Under the pieces are notes generated by a model. That model had not been told where the DNA came from. It was given only the letters and a program-made list of their open reading frames with translations, and searched no databases. From positions 186,001-250,000 of the IMG/VR virus record IMGVR_UViG_3300012988_000016: DNA of 64,000 bases. The stretch is one strand, 5' to 3'. The position numbers and the translations under genes were made by a program. Shown piece after piece: positions 15,949 through 24,424 of this stretch. This stretch comes from a virus. Positions within the stretch are counted from its first letter, which is position 1. The number at the start of each line of letters is the position of its first letter.

Positions 15949-16797
15949 ATGACCGAAACTATTGAAGACCTCCACCGACCCATGACAGATCCGGCCATCC
16001 AACGGCTGAATCATCTCTACGGGACCGCCCACGAACGAGATCAAGCCCGCTTCATTCTAGGGCTTTTGACCATAATCCGTCTTTCCAACGGAAGCCAACG
16101 TTCTAGGAAAGATTTGACGGCCCCCTACACAAAGACCGGCAAGGAGGGGAAGGCGGTCAAAAAAGAGGCGATGGCCAAGGAATGGCACCGGCAATTCGTC
16201 GACCATTTGATTCAGCAAGGATTCGTCCAGCAAGTCAACCAGTCGAGGAACATCAGCTTCCAAGCGGTCGATCAAAAGGCTCAAAAAGACCTGTTCGACA
16301 TGGTGGAGGATGCGTTGTTTGAGGATGGCCAGCAGCTCAAGAAGCTGTTGTGGCCCTCCGACCATCTGGACCTGACCGAAGCCTTGCAGGAAGAGCATGA
16401 GGCTGAGACCAAGGGGGACGATCCGCCTCCTGTCGATGAGGGGTTGGATGCCGTCAAAGAGGTGGCGAGTCAGCTCAAGTTGGTGGCCGACCATCTGGGG
16501 CAGGTCTATCAAGGATTGACGACCCTGGACAAGCGGTTGGATGAAAAACTCACCGATCTGGAGACCCGATTGGGGCATCTCTCCGGTCTGGAGAAGAGGA
16601 TCGAGACCTCATTCAATCGGATAATTGAGGCAATCGAGAAAGATGAGCGCGTTCAGCTCAGCGTCTTGGCTGACAAGATGATTGAGATCGGTAGCCGTCG
16701 CACCTCCTTGTCCAATCAGCTGGAATCGGAAGGGCGTCGTCTCGACAAGACGTTGGAAGAAATCAAGACCTTGACGGCCAAAACGAGCAAGTCGTGA
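15949..16797 (+). CDS. Coiled-coil protein
   Basis: 282 residues. The N-terminal 110 residues are a globular helical domain. The C-terminal half is predicted coiled coil (heptad-like VKEVASQLKLVADHLGQV, then LEKRIETSFNRIIEAIEK). It is probably oligomeric. Couples to the next gene by a GTGA overlap, which suggests the two proteins interact. Confidence 0.7.
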   Translation: MTETIEDLHRPMTDPAIQRLNHLYGTAHERDQARFILGLLTIIRLSNGSQRSRKDLTAPYTKTGKEGKAVKKEAMAKEWHRQFVDHLIQQGFVQQVNQSRNISFQAVDQKAQKDLFDMVEDALFEDGQQLKKLLWPSDHLDLTEALQEEHEAETKGDDPPPVDEGLDAVKEVASQLKLVADHLGQVYQGLTTLDKRLDEKLTDLETRLGHLSGLEKRIETSFNRIIEAIEKDERVQLSVLADKMIEIGSRRTSLSNQLESEGRRLDKTLEEIKTLTAKTSKS

Positions 16798-17852
16798 AAA
16801 GAGACAAGACACCTCTTCATACTGAGGAAGCCTACCAGGCGGCTATCTTTGCCGCGCAGGTGGATGCGATCGATCTGATCGAGGAATACAAGAAAAATCC
16901 TCCCAAGACCTCTAGGGATAAAGCTCTGAGCGAAAACGCCATTTGGCTCAAGGTTGACCCCAAATATCGCAACATCATCATGGATATGAAGGGGTACGAG
17001 GCCAAGTGGTTGGCCTATGTGTTGGCCGATGGTGGGCCCTGCAGTCCTTTCAAAGCTCGTGCTCGTGCTCTAAAGGAGCTGCGCAAGGGTTTCAACGTGG
17101 TGCCTGCCTGGGAGGCCCTGGATGAAGGCATCAACCCAGAACATGTGTACGAAGCTTTCACCTCTGCCAGTACAGCCGCCAAAAATGCGGCGGATGGGGA
17201 AGCCCATCAACGATTCGAACAGAGTCTCACTGAGAGTATCGTCAAACCCATTCGAGACAGGAGACCGGTCAGTCCAAAGTCGATTTCACGTCGAGGGGGG
17301 AGAAGTAAGTTGAGTAGACCACCTAGGCAGCGCCCAGCACCTGAACAAACCGAAACTGCGATCGTAGCAGAACCTCCTCGATCCAGATGGGCCAAACCCT
17401 TGGATGAGATGACGACCGAATCCAAGGCATTGTGGGTAACCATCACCATGACGCTGGACAAGGAGATCCCAGCTTTCGTCGCCAGCCGTCTCAATGGTTT
17501 GACTGAACCTAGTCAGATCGAAGACATCTCTGACGAATTCAAGCTTGAGGTCAACGCTTGCTATCAGAATCTATTGGGCAAGATTCGCAATATCCGTGCC
17601 CGTGGGACCTCGAAAGAGATCCTGAATATCAAGCAAAGCGAGATCATTGAAGCGGCGGAGATCCTAGGATTCAAAGCTCCCTCTCGAAGTGCCAAACATT
17701 ACCGAACTTGGCGGCCGGATTTGGAATTGGCCAAAAAGGCCTATCTGAAACTTGCCTCACGCTTTCACCCTGACAAGAACCCCGATGATGATCGAAGCGC
17801 CCAACGCTTCGATTCGATCCAAAAAGCCTGGAACCTGCTGAAGAGTCTCTAA
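16794..17852 (+). CDS. C-terminal J-domain protein
   Basis: 352 residues. A J domain occupies about the last 45 residues (AYLKLASRFHPDKNPDD, with the HPD at residues 325-327), followed by an FDSIQKAWNLL helix. J domains recruit and activate Hsp70 (DnaK). The long unassigned N-terminus probably binds the client. It could recruit host DnaK for assembly or replication steps. Start GTG. Confidence 0.85.
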   Translation: MKRDKTPLHTEEAYQAAIFAAQVDAIDLIEEYKKNPPKTSRDKALSENAIWLKVDPKYRNIIMDMKGYEAKWLAYVLADGGPCSPFKARARALKELRKGFNVVPAWEALDEGINPEHVYEAFTSASTAAKNAADGEAHQRFEQSLTESIVKPIRDRRPVSPKSISRRGGRSKLSRPPRQRPAPEQTETAIVAEPPRSRWAKPLDEMTTESKALWVTITMTLDKEIPAFVASRLNGLTEPSQIEDISDEFKLEVNACYQNLLGKIRNIRARGTSKEILNIKQSEIIEAAEILGFKAPSRSAKHYRTWRPDLELAKKAYLKLASRFHPDKNPDDDRSAQRFDSIQKAWNLLKSL

Positions 17853-17872
17853 ATCCAACATTAGGAAACCAA

Positions 17873-18400
17873 ATGACACGTAAAATTGAACTGATCCCAG
17901 AACGTTACGCTCAAGCCTACAAGCCGAATCCGGACCTACAGCCTGGAGTCCAGCTGGCCCAATTCCTCCTCAAGGCCGCCAAGGACATGCCTCAGGAATT
18001 CTTCCAAAAGACCGTCTTGGCTCGTATCGCCTTCAACATGAGCAAGACCCCGCAGCCGACCCACGAATACGTCAAGAAGCGCTTCGGCTACGTGCTCAAG
18101 TCGGCCGAGACCATCCTCGAACGTGATCACAATTGCACCGTCTACAGCGATCGTGTGGAGGGCTACCGTGCCACGACGAACGATTCAGATCGCGCCAAGA
18201 CCAAGCTCCGTGCCCAATCGGCCCGTTTGGTGACACATCATCAGCGGGTGCAGAAGACCGCCAATGCGATCGACATCAAGAATCTGCATGGGGCGATTCG
18301 TGACGAAGTGCTGAACGCCAAGCACGCCTTGAACCGGATCGGCGCCAGTTTGGTCAACCTACCTCAGTTGCCGGCCAAGCCGGAAGAGAAGAAGGTCTAA
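17873..18400 (+). CDS. Hypothetical protein, helical and basic
   Basis: 175 residues, helical, Lys/Arg/Gln-rich. No known domain. Third gene of the coiled-coil/J-domain unit. It has a weak AGGAAA upstream. It converges on the methyltransferase gene with a 4-nt gap. Confidence 0.7.
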   Translation: MTRKIELIPERYAQAYKPNPDLQPGVQLAQFLLKAAKDMPQEFFQKTVLARIAFNMSKTPQPTHEYVKKRFGYVLKSAETILERDHNCTVYSDRVEGYRATTNDSDRAKTKLRAQSARLVTHHQRVQKTANAIDIKNLHGAIRDEVLNAKHALNRIGASLVNLPQLPAKPEEKKV

Positions 18401-18404
18401 CCGG

Positions 18405-19397
18405 TCAGAACCGCATATCCAGGCCCGCCAATCGGGCCTGTTCCAAAACGCCTTGTTGCTCAGTCGACTCAAGGCGTTTTTGGATCTCGGCTGCCGATTG
18501 GGGGTTGATCTCAATCCCCAAATAGTCCCGTCCCAGCCGCTGTGCCTCCTGAAGAGTCGTCCCACTGCCGGCGAACGGATCCAGAACCAGACAAGGGTCG
18601 ATCTGATCCGTCTCACACTTGCAAGTCATTTGCCAACCCTTGGTCAGATATTCGGGGGGTTGGATGGACGGCATGCTGTATCCCTTGAAGGCGCCGGTCC
18701 CCACACTGCCGTAGCGGGTCGGGTGCCCTTCCCGCTCCGCCACTTCTGACAGGCGTTCCAACTGACGCTCCAGCGGGGCCCCACAGAGGCCACAGCAGCC
18801 TTTCTCGCTGGTGGAGAGGCGGATGCACCGGTTCGGTAGAGCGGTCGGGAATACGGCAACGTGGGCGCCTCCATAGCGTTCAGTCGGTATGTTCCAGCAG
18901 TTCCGCAGATTGGCGTTTGAGTCTTCTCTGACCGCCTCAGAGTCGTAATAGTAGTGCTTTTGCTTGGTCAGCAGGAACAACGGTTCGAATGCTCTGGAGG
19001 GGCGGTCATGCACGTTCTCCGGCATACCGTTTCCCTTGTTCCAGATGATTTCCGACCGAAGGAAGAACCCTATTTGGCGCAACCGGAGGACGAGCCGCCA
19101 GGGTATTCCCAACAGCTCCTTGTTTAGGTAGGTATCGTCGATGTTGAGCCAGAACGAACCGTCGTCCCTCAGGACTCGGTACACTTGTTGGCATATTTCG
19201 ACCATGTGATCCAGATACTGCTCTGAGGTCTTCTCATGGCCCAGCTGACCCTGCCAACCGTCCGGCCATTCAGCTGATGTGGGACCGTAGTCTCTTAGGG
19301 CATAATAGGGCGGGCTGGTGATGCAACAGTGGACGTGTTGATCGGGGAGCTGGTGTAGTTGGTCGAGTGCGGCGCCTAGGAGGATCTGATTTCTCAC
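18405..19397 (-). CDS. Site-specific DNA methyltransferase (N4-C or N6-A type)
   Basis: 330 residues. The catalytic motif IV TSPPYYALRDYG is near residue 27 and the SAM-binding motif I DPFAGSGTTLQEA near residue 271, the order of beta-class amino-methyltransferases. An internal zinc-like pair (CCGLCGAPL) and CKCE are also present. GTG 19397 is preferred because it lies 10 nt from a GGTGTA element. The longer TTG reading would start inside that element. It is divergent from the tracrRNA-cas9 unit. It may modify phage DNA against restriction. No partner nuclease is adjacent. Confidence 0.9.
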   Translation of the reverse strand: MRNQILLGAALDQLHQLPDQHVHCCITSPPYYALRDYGPTSAEWPDGWQGQLGHEKTSEQYLDHMVEICQQVYRVLRDDGSFWLNIDDTYLNKELLGIPWRLVLRLRQIGFFLRSEIIWNKGNGMPENVHDRPSRAFEPLFLLTKQKHYYYDSEAVREDSNANLRNCWNIPTERYGGAHVAVFPTALPNRCIRLSTSEKGCCGLCGAPLERQLERLSEVAEREGHPTRYGSVGTGAFKGYSMPSIQPPEYLTKGWQMTCKCETDQIDPCLVLDPFAGSGTTLQEAQRLGRDYLGIEINPQSAAEIQKRLESTEQQGVLEQARLAGLDMRF

Positions 19398-19407
19398 TGG
19401 TGGAGGA

Positions 19408-19413
19408 TACACC
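19408..19413 (-). promoter_or_regulatory. GGTGTA promoter element (methyltransferase)
   Basis: Ends 10 nt before GTG 19397. It is arranged back to back with the tracrRNA promoter 30 bp away. Confidence 0.6.
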
Positions 19414-19443
19414 AAAAATTCTTTTGCAAACTCTCAGATGGTC

Positions 19444-19449
19444 GGTGTA
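19444..19449 (+). promoter_or_regulatory. GGTGTA promoter of the tracrRNA
   Basis: GGTGTA followed by TA, so TGTATA can act as the -10. A TTGCAA lies about 16 nt upstream and could act as -35. It ends 12 nt before the anti-repeat of a non-coding RNA. This is the best evidence in the window that GGTGTA directs transcription rather than translation. Confidence 0.7.
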
Positions 19450-19456
19450 TAGGAAC

Positions 19457-19559
19457 ATCACGATCTAAAGGGGTCGCTAACCAGGTCCCCAGCTACCACC
19501 AAATATGCAAAGCTGGGCAAAGGGCCCCTAGGACCAACATCCTAGGGGCCTTTATTTTT
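19457..19559 (+). ncRNA. tracrRNA (type II CRISPR)
   Basis: The anti-repeat at 19462-19481 (GATCTAAAGGGGTCGCTAAC) pairs with the 5' half of the CRISPR repeat. It gives a GUU/AAC end, a G-U wobble, a small bulge, nine consecutive pairs, one mismatch and four more pairs. This lower-stem/bulge/upper-stem layout is as expected. A stem (19488-19494 with 19511-19517) and a terminator hairpin follow. The 5' end is inferred from the promoter spacing, the 3' end from the T-run. The orientation also fixes the crRNA as plus-strand (spacer then repeat). Confidence 0.9.
19523..19559 (+). terminator. Rho-independent terminator of the tracrRNA
   Basis: An 11-bp perfect stem (19523-19533 with 19540-19550, loop CCAACA) is followed by TTTATTTTT. 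It also forms the last hairpin of the tracrRNA. It lies 13 nt before the cas9 ATG. Confidence 0.92.
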
Positions 19560-19572
19560 CCAGGACATAGAC

Positions 19573-22500
19573 ATGACACTTACATTGGGTCTAGATATCG
19601 GTACCAACTCGATTGGGCACGCACTTGTTGAGACGGATGAACAGGGGAACGTCATCTCCCTGAAACACATTGGAGTCCGAATCTTCAGTGACAGTCGAAC
19701 CGATAAAGAGAAGAAGCCTCTCAACGAGGCCAGGCGAACGGCTAGACAAGCGAGACGACAACGCGAACGCAAGAAGTCGAGGATGAAAGCCGTCTTGCGA
19801 GTATTGCGAGAACACGGGCTAGACCCTCAAGATTCCCTTCTGGAGAGCCCTTACGCAGCCAGGGCCGCCGCCCTCACAGGGCCGCTCAGCAGGTCTCAGG
19901 TAGGGAGGGCTATCTGGCATATTGCCAAACACAGAGGCCCTCGACTGGTGCGAAAAGATGACAAGGAGCAAGGTGTCATCAAAGAAGGCATCCGCAGTCT
20001 CGAAACCGAGATGCTGGCACAGAAGGCTCGGACCTATGGTGAACTTCTTGAAAGAATCCGGCTGAATGGTGGGTCTGTACGTCTCCGAGCTAACAGTGAG
20101 GGCTCATACAATCGTTACCCGTCCAGACAGGTGATGGAGGCTGAGTTCAACCATCTGTGGGAATCTCAAGTACCGCACCATCCAGAGGTTATGACCGAGG
20201 CTCTTAGAGAGCGCCTCATAACGGCCATCTTCTATCAGCGTCCTTTGAAGCCAGTCTATCCAGGGCGATGTACGCTGGAACCAGATGAATATCGGATGCC
20301 AAAGGCGATGCCAATGGCCCATGAGTTCAGGATCCGATCGGAGGTGGCCAATCTGACCCTCAAACAGGGAGATGAGGTCCGAACCCTAACGGCCAATGAG
20401 CGTCAAATCGTAGTTGATGGTTTGTTGAACTCAGAGAAGCTGACCTTTACCGCTATCGCCAAACTGCTGGGATTTCGTGCCGGCGTGAAGTTCAATCTCG
20501 AAGGAGATGACGGTGATGGGGGCAAGGCCAGGAATTACTTGATCGGAGATCTGACTTCCAGCAAGATTCGTAGTGTGTGGCCCAATTTCTCTAAAATGCC
20601 GGAGAACATGAGACTTAGCTTGATCCTAGCATTGCTTGACATTGACGATGAGCTAGAACTCAAATGTAAGCTTCGATCCGATTTTGGGATTTCACCAGAG
20701 GTGGTGGATCAGTTGTCTAGTTTGATGCTGCCAGCCGGATACATCAATCTCAGCCAAAAAGCTGTGAGGGCCGTCTTGCCTTATCTTCAACAAGGTATGG
20801 GCTACGCACAAGCCTGTGCAGCTGCTGGATACCATCATTCCGATCATCGTCCAGAGGAATTGACCCCAATCCTACCCTTCTACAACGAACTCCCAGGAAT
20901 GAAGCGTTATCTGGGGCAGGAACAAAAGGGTAAACCTGGAAGGATCTCTAATCCAACAGTCCATGTGGCTTTGAATCAGGTTCGCAAGGTTTACAATACG
21001 TTGGTTGAGGTCTTTGGGGTGCCTGATTGTGTCAATATCGAGGTCACTCGTGAATTGAAACAGACGGCCAAGCAGAAGATCGCGGCCAATAAGCAGAATG
21101 CGGCCAACAAGAAGGTTCGTGACGCCTTCAAAGAGAAGTTCCCCGAGCGTGCCAACTCCGACCAAGACCTGGTACGTTGGAGGTTGTGGAATGAACTTCC
21201 AGAGGAGCGCAAGGTCTGTGTCTACTCTGGAAAAGAGATTACTCTTAACGACCTTTTCTCACCTAGGGTTGAAATTGACCACATTATCCCCCACTCGATC
21301 TCTTTCGACAACAGCCCGTCTAATCTGGTGCTTTGTGCTCAAGGGGCTAACCGTCTGAAGACCAATAAGACTCCTCATGAAGCCTTCGCCCCTGGCCTAC
21401 ACAAGGAGTTCAACTGGTCAGCCATTGAGCAACGAGTGTTTGAACTGGCAGCTGACAAATGCGGCACCTGGGCTAAAAAGAAGCTTCGCTTCAAGCCAGA
21501 TTATCTAGATGTAGGAGGGGATTTCGCCACCAGGCAATTGAACGACACGGCTTACTTGTCAAAAGTTGTCCGTATCTACCTAGGACACTCCTGTCCAAAG
21601 GTGTTAGCCGTACGGGGTGCCGTTACGGCCATCTGCCGCAAAGAATGGGGCCTCGACCGATTGTTACGAGACACAGTTTCCGATCATGCCGATCTGTTCT
21701 GCCTATCCTCGGTCAAGAGCACGGGGGTGTTTATGGCCCCTCATCATGTGACAGGAGGGTCGCACGACATTCGGGAAGATTGCTCGGTCAATAAGCTGCT
21801 CAAATTTGGAGCTGAAGTAGTACGTGTAGATCCTATCGGGAGGTTCCAAACGCCAGGTGAGATTCGCAGGATCGAGCCAAGAGGTCCAAAGGTTAACTTC
21901 CAAAATCTTAGAACCACAACTAGGAAGCCGTTGACTAGCCTTACGGCGAACAGTATCTCACAGATCAAAGATGATGGGTTGAGAACCAAAATCACAGCCC
22001 ATATCAAAGAGGTCAATCCCAAGCTCCTTACCGACACTCTGAATCGAGAGGCTAAGGTAGAATTGTCCAGGCTGTTGGGAGAGTTTGGCCAGAAGCACTC
22101 CGTTGGAAGGGTCCGGATTGTCGCCAACAAATCTGGAGTCATCGTTCGACACGGAGCCGCTAACCAACACACAAAGGTGTTGATAGCAGATACGAATCAT
22201 CATGGAGATGTGGTGGTAAGAGACGGTAAAGTGAAGATGCTCCTGACCACGTATGCAGAACTCAACCATCCACCAGAAGTGGAAGCTGGATGGACGCTAA
22301 AGATGCGACTGCACAAGGGCGACATGATTCGTGTGCCAGGATACGTCTACAACAAATACCCAAAGAAGCCGAATTATGGGAAGGACAGATCTGACCACCG
22401 GCATCATGCGGTGGATGCTTTCGTGATAGCTTGCATCACACCAAGTCTGTTGCGCAAGATCAGTCGTTCCATCGCCTTGTCCAAGTACAACCAGTTGCAC

Positions 22501-22635
22501 GAGTTCCCAGAGCCGTACGAGAGGTTCAAGCAAGAACTGAAGACACATTTGAGGAAACTCGTTGTGTCCAATAAATTGGACCATAGCATCAGCGCCCCCA
22601 TTTTCACCGAAACGAACTACGGCTTCACAGCCTGA
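19573..22635 (+). CDS. cas9: Cas9 RNA-guided endonuclease, compact (II-C-like)
   Basis: 1020 residues, within the II-C range. RuvC-I LGLDIGTNSIGHAL has catalytic D8. An arginine-rich bridge helix follows (ARRTARQARRQRERKK). RuvC-II VNIEVTRE has E490. The HNH motif EIDHIIPHS has D569-H570, with N584 and N593 after it. RuvC-III DHRHHAVDAF has H945 and D948. All nuclease residues are present, so it should cut both strands. No cas1, cas2 or csn2 lies nearby, so new spacers would need host proteins in trans. The start follows the tracrRNA terminator with no room for a usual promoter, so expression probably depends on terminator read-through. Confidence 0.95.
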   Translation: MTLTLGLDIGTNSIGHALVETDEQGNVISLKHIGVRIFSDSRTDKEKKPLNEARRTARQARRQRERKKSRMKAVLRVLREHGLDPQDSLLESPYAARAAALTGPLSRSQVGRAIWHIAKHRGPRLVRKDDKEQGVIKEGIRSLETEMLAQKARTYGELLERIRLNGGSVRLRANSEGSYNRYPSRQVMEAEFNHLWESQVPHHPEVMTEALRERLITAIFYQRPLKPVYPGRCTLEPDEYRMPKAMPMAHEFRIRSEVANLTLKQGDEVRTLTANERQIVVDGLLNSEKLTFTAIAKLLGFRAGVKFNLEGDDGDGGKARNYLIGDLTSSKIRSVWPNFSKMPENMRLSLILALLDIDDELELKCKLRSDFGISPEVVDQLSSLMLPAGYINLSQKAVRAVLPYLQQGMGYAQACAAAGYHHSDHRPEELTPILPFYNELPGMKRYLGQEQKGKPGRISNPTVHVALNQVRKVYNTLVEVFGVPDCVNIEVTRELKQTAKQKIAANKQNAANKKVRDAFKEKFPERANSDQDLVRWRLWNELPEERKVCVYSGKEITLNDLFSPRVEIDHIIPHSISFDNSPSNLVLCAQGANRLKTNKTPHEAFAPGLHKEFNWSAIEQRVFELAADKCGTWAKKKLRFKPDYLDVGGDFATRQLNDTAYLSKVVRIYLGHSCPKVLAVRGAVTAICRKEWGLDRLLRDTVSDHADLFCLSSVKSTGVFMAPHHVTGGSHDIREDCSVNKLLKFGAEVVRVDPIGRFQTPGEIRRIEPRGPKVNFQNLRTTTRKPLTSLTANSISQIKDDGLRTKITAHIKEVNPKLLTDTLNREAKVELSRLLGEFGQKHSVGRVRIVANKSGVIVRHGAANQHTKVLIADTNHHGDVVVRDGKVKMLLTTYAELNHPPEVEAGWTLKMRLHKGDMIRVPGYVYNKYPKKPNYGKDRSDHRHHAVDAFVIACITPSLLRKISRSIALSKYNQLHEFPEPYERFKQELKTHLRKLVVSNKLDHSISAPIFTETNYGFTA

Positions 22636-22740
22636 TTTGCGAGAGCCTCTATCGAGAGAGGCCTCATCTGCTCTTTGACAACCGAACCGCTCGCAAACCG
22701 TCGTGCAAGTACTCAATATTAATGTGCTTGCACGAATAGG
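22636..22740 (+). promoter_or_regulatory. Putative CRISPR leader
   Basis: 105 bp between cas9 and the first repeat. It holds a 6-bp hairpin (GCCTCT 22645-22650 with AGAGGC 22657-22662), and a 9-bp inverted repeat TCGTGCAAG/CTTGCACGA (22701-22709, 22727-22735) around an AT-rich core ending 5 bp before the array. The perfect repeats are at this end, as expected of the leader side. Confidence 0.55.
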
Positions 22741-23717
22741 GTTGTGACCCCTTTTGATCTCTCGATCCATTCTCCCGTCTTGGCCATCCCCAATCTCACC
22801 GCCGGATCCGCGTTGTGACCCCTTTTGATCTCTCGATCCATTCTCCCACCCAGGCAACCAGTTTGTCCGCGCACCCCTAGAATGTTGTGACCCCTTTTGA
22901 TCTCTCGATCCATTCTCCCAGTCAGGCCAATGTCTCATACTACCTAAAGAGAGCTGTTGTGACCCCTTTTGATCTCTCGATCCATTCTCCCGGTGAAAGG
23001 ATGATGTCAGAATGACTTGGTCAATGTGTTGTGACCCCTTTTGATCTCTCGATCCATTCTCCCAGCCAACAGCTTCGCTGCACAGATGCAGTTTGATGCG
23101 TTGTGACCCCTTTTGATCTCTCGATCCATTCTCCCCGAGCCAACTGACGTCAGCGAACCACGCCCCCTGGTAGTTGTGACCCCTTTTGATCTCTCGATCC
23201 ATTCTCCCTCGACGCCCGAGATCGTCACCAAGTACACGCACACGTTGTGACCCCTTTTGATCTCTCGATCCATTCTCCCTACGTGCCGAGACGCTGTTCG
23301 ACTGTTACAAGGAGGTTGTGACCCCTTTTGATCTTCCCGATCCATTCTCACTACGCTGCTCAAGTAAGAAGGCGTTTCCGATCTGTTATGACCCCCTTTA
23401 TCTTCTAACCCATTCCACCACCCCTCTTGGTGCTGGTGTCTCCGCGTGAAGTTGTGACCCCTTATCGTCTTGTCCTTTCACACCAACTCGTCGCCAACAC
23501 GAAGTTGTGACCCCCTTCTGATCTTCTGATCCTTTCTCACAACAAGAGAACCGTTACTCAACACGGAACATAAGGTTGTGACCCCTTTTAGATCCCTTCG
23601 AGACATTCTCCTCTATCGTAAACACCTCGGCGTTGTAACCCCTTTTGATCGTCTGATCCTTTCTCACGTTGTGAGATCAACTACAACGAGCTCGCCAAGT
23701 GTTGTGACCCCTTTTGA
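22741..23717 (+). CRISPR. CRISPR array, 15 repeats, 36-bp consensus
   Basis: Consensus starts GTTGTGACCCCTTTTGATCT and ends CTCGATCCATTCTCCC. Eight identical repeats begin at 22741, 22812, 22884, 22956, 23028, 23100, 23173 and 23244, with 35-37-bp spacers. Repeat 9 (23315) has a few changes. Repeats 10-15 (23385, 23451, 23514, 23575, 23632, 23701) are degenerate with shorter intervals, and the last is a 17-bp remnant. The 5' end resembles II-C repeats (GTTGT...). The crRNA strand is plus because the tracrRNA anti-repeat pairs with the repeat's 5' half. Confidence 0.97.
23385..23717 (+). repeat. Degenerate distal CRISPR repeats
   Basis: Six decayed repeats. Their first 11-15 bases, which pair with the tracrRNA, stay nearly intact, while the 3' halves have diverged. 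Two of them (23514, 23632) share the variant end CTGATCCTTTCTCAC, which suggests an older repeat type. Confidence 0.8.
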
Positions 23718-23750
23718 GTACGTCGAGTGACCTGAAACGTCAACGATACG

Positions 23751-23785
23751 AAGGCCGAGCTCCTCAGGGGGTTCGGCCTTTGCCG
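23751..23785 (+). terminator. Hairpin after the CRISPR array
   Basis: AAGGCCGA (23751-23758) pairs with TCGGCCTT (23773-23780), followed by a weak TTTGCCGTTT. It probably ends pre-crRNA transcription. Confidence 0.6.
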
Positions 23786-23788
23786 TTT

Positions 23789-23794
23789 GGTGTA
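23789..23794 (+). promoter_or_regulatory. GGTGTA promoter element
   Basis: Ends 9 nt before ATG 23804, just after the array terminator. It shows that the tagged-protein operon starts here and not inside the array. Confidence 0.65.
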
Positions 23795-23803
23795 TCGATC
23801 CCC

Positions 23804-24421
23804 ATGCCTCCGCCCGACCCTCCTGCTTCAAGCCTACAGATAGACCTGAATGGCCTGATCACACCCTTCGGCGGGGGGCTGACCGGTCTCCCGCCTGGAG
23901 AGTTGTGGAACCTGTCGGGCGTCGGTAGTTTGGTCTATTCGGGGGAGTTCACCCAGCAGGTGTTCGATAGAATGATCGCCAGATGTGTTGGTGGGGTCAG
24001 GCCTGCCTTTGCGATCATGAATCGAACCGCCTACAACGAGTGTGTGATGAATGGCGGGTGTCAGAACACCATCACTCCGATGCCCTCAATCGAAGGCACC
24101 CACACTACTTCAGTCAGCTACGCGGGGATCCGTCTCTATGTCAACAATGAGACGTCCAATGTATCGATATTGCTGAGCAGTGACTTTGTTCAGCTGAGTA
24201 TCGCCCAAAGGATCGACCCGCCCTTCACCTCTGTCCCGATCACTGGATTCACCCGTTTACAATTGGAGTGGATGATACCATCCGGGGCTAGAGACGGCTT
24301 CGATGATAGTGTAGCGTTCCTCCATTCTCCTCAGGATTTCACCAAAATCATGTCTGAGCCGGTCCGACAGAGCAGGCTACAGATCCTGCGTGACGGTGAT
24401 GGGTTGAAAGCACAGGAATGA
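23804..24421 (+). CDS. Tagged unknown protein, paralogue 1
   Basis: 205 residues. The core (SGEFTQQVFDRMI, then RTAYNECV, then IRLYVNN and SIAQRIDPPF) is shared with the next gene, so the two are paralogues of an unknown family. It ends VRQSRLQILRDGDGLKAQE, the shared C-terminal peptide. The ATG is fixed by the GGTGTA element; the longer reading would run through the terminal repeat. Confidence 0.72.
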   Translation: MPPPDPPASSLQIDLNGLITPFGGGLTGLPPGELWNLSGVGSLVYSGEFTQQVFDRMIARCVGGVRPAFAIMNRTAYNECVMNGGCQNTITPMPSIEGTHTTSVSYAGIRLYVNNETSNVSILLSSDFVQLSIAQRIDPPFTSVPITGFTRLQLEWMIPSGARDGFDDSVAFLHSPQDFTKIMSEPVRQSRLQILRDGDGLKAQE

Positions 24422-24424
24422 CGT

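Noticed and set aside
22297-23363. Long minus-strand open frames through the CRISPR array with repeated ENGSRDQKGSQ-like or MDREIKRG-like units
   Set aside because: The repeats in these frames are translations of the 36-bp CRISPR repeat. The frames change with spacer lengths and have no start signals.
23714-23803. Upstream extension of the 23804 gene into the last CRISPR repeat
   Set aside because: It runs through the array terminator and the GGTGTA element; the ATG at 23804 has the standard spacing.
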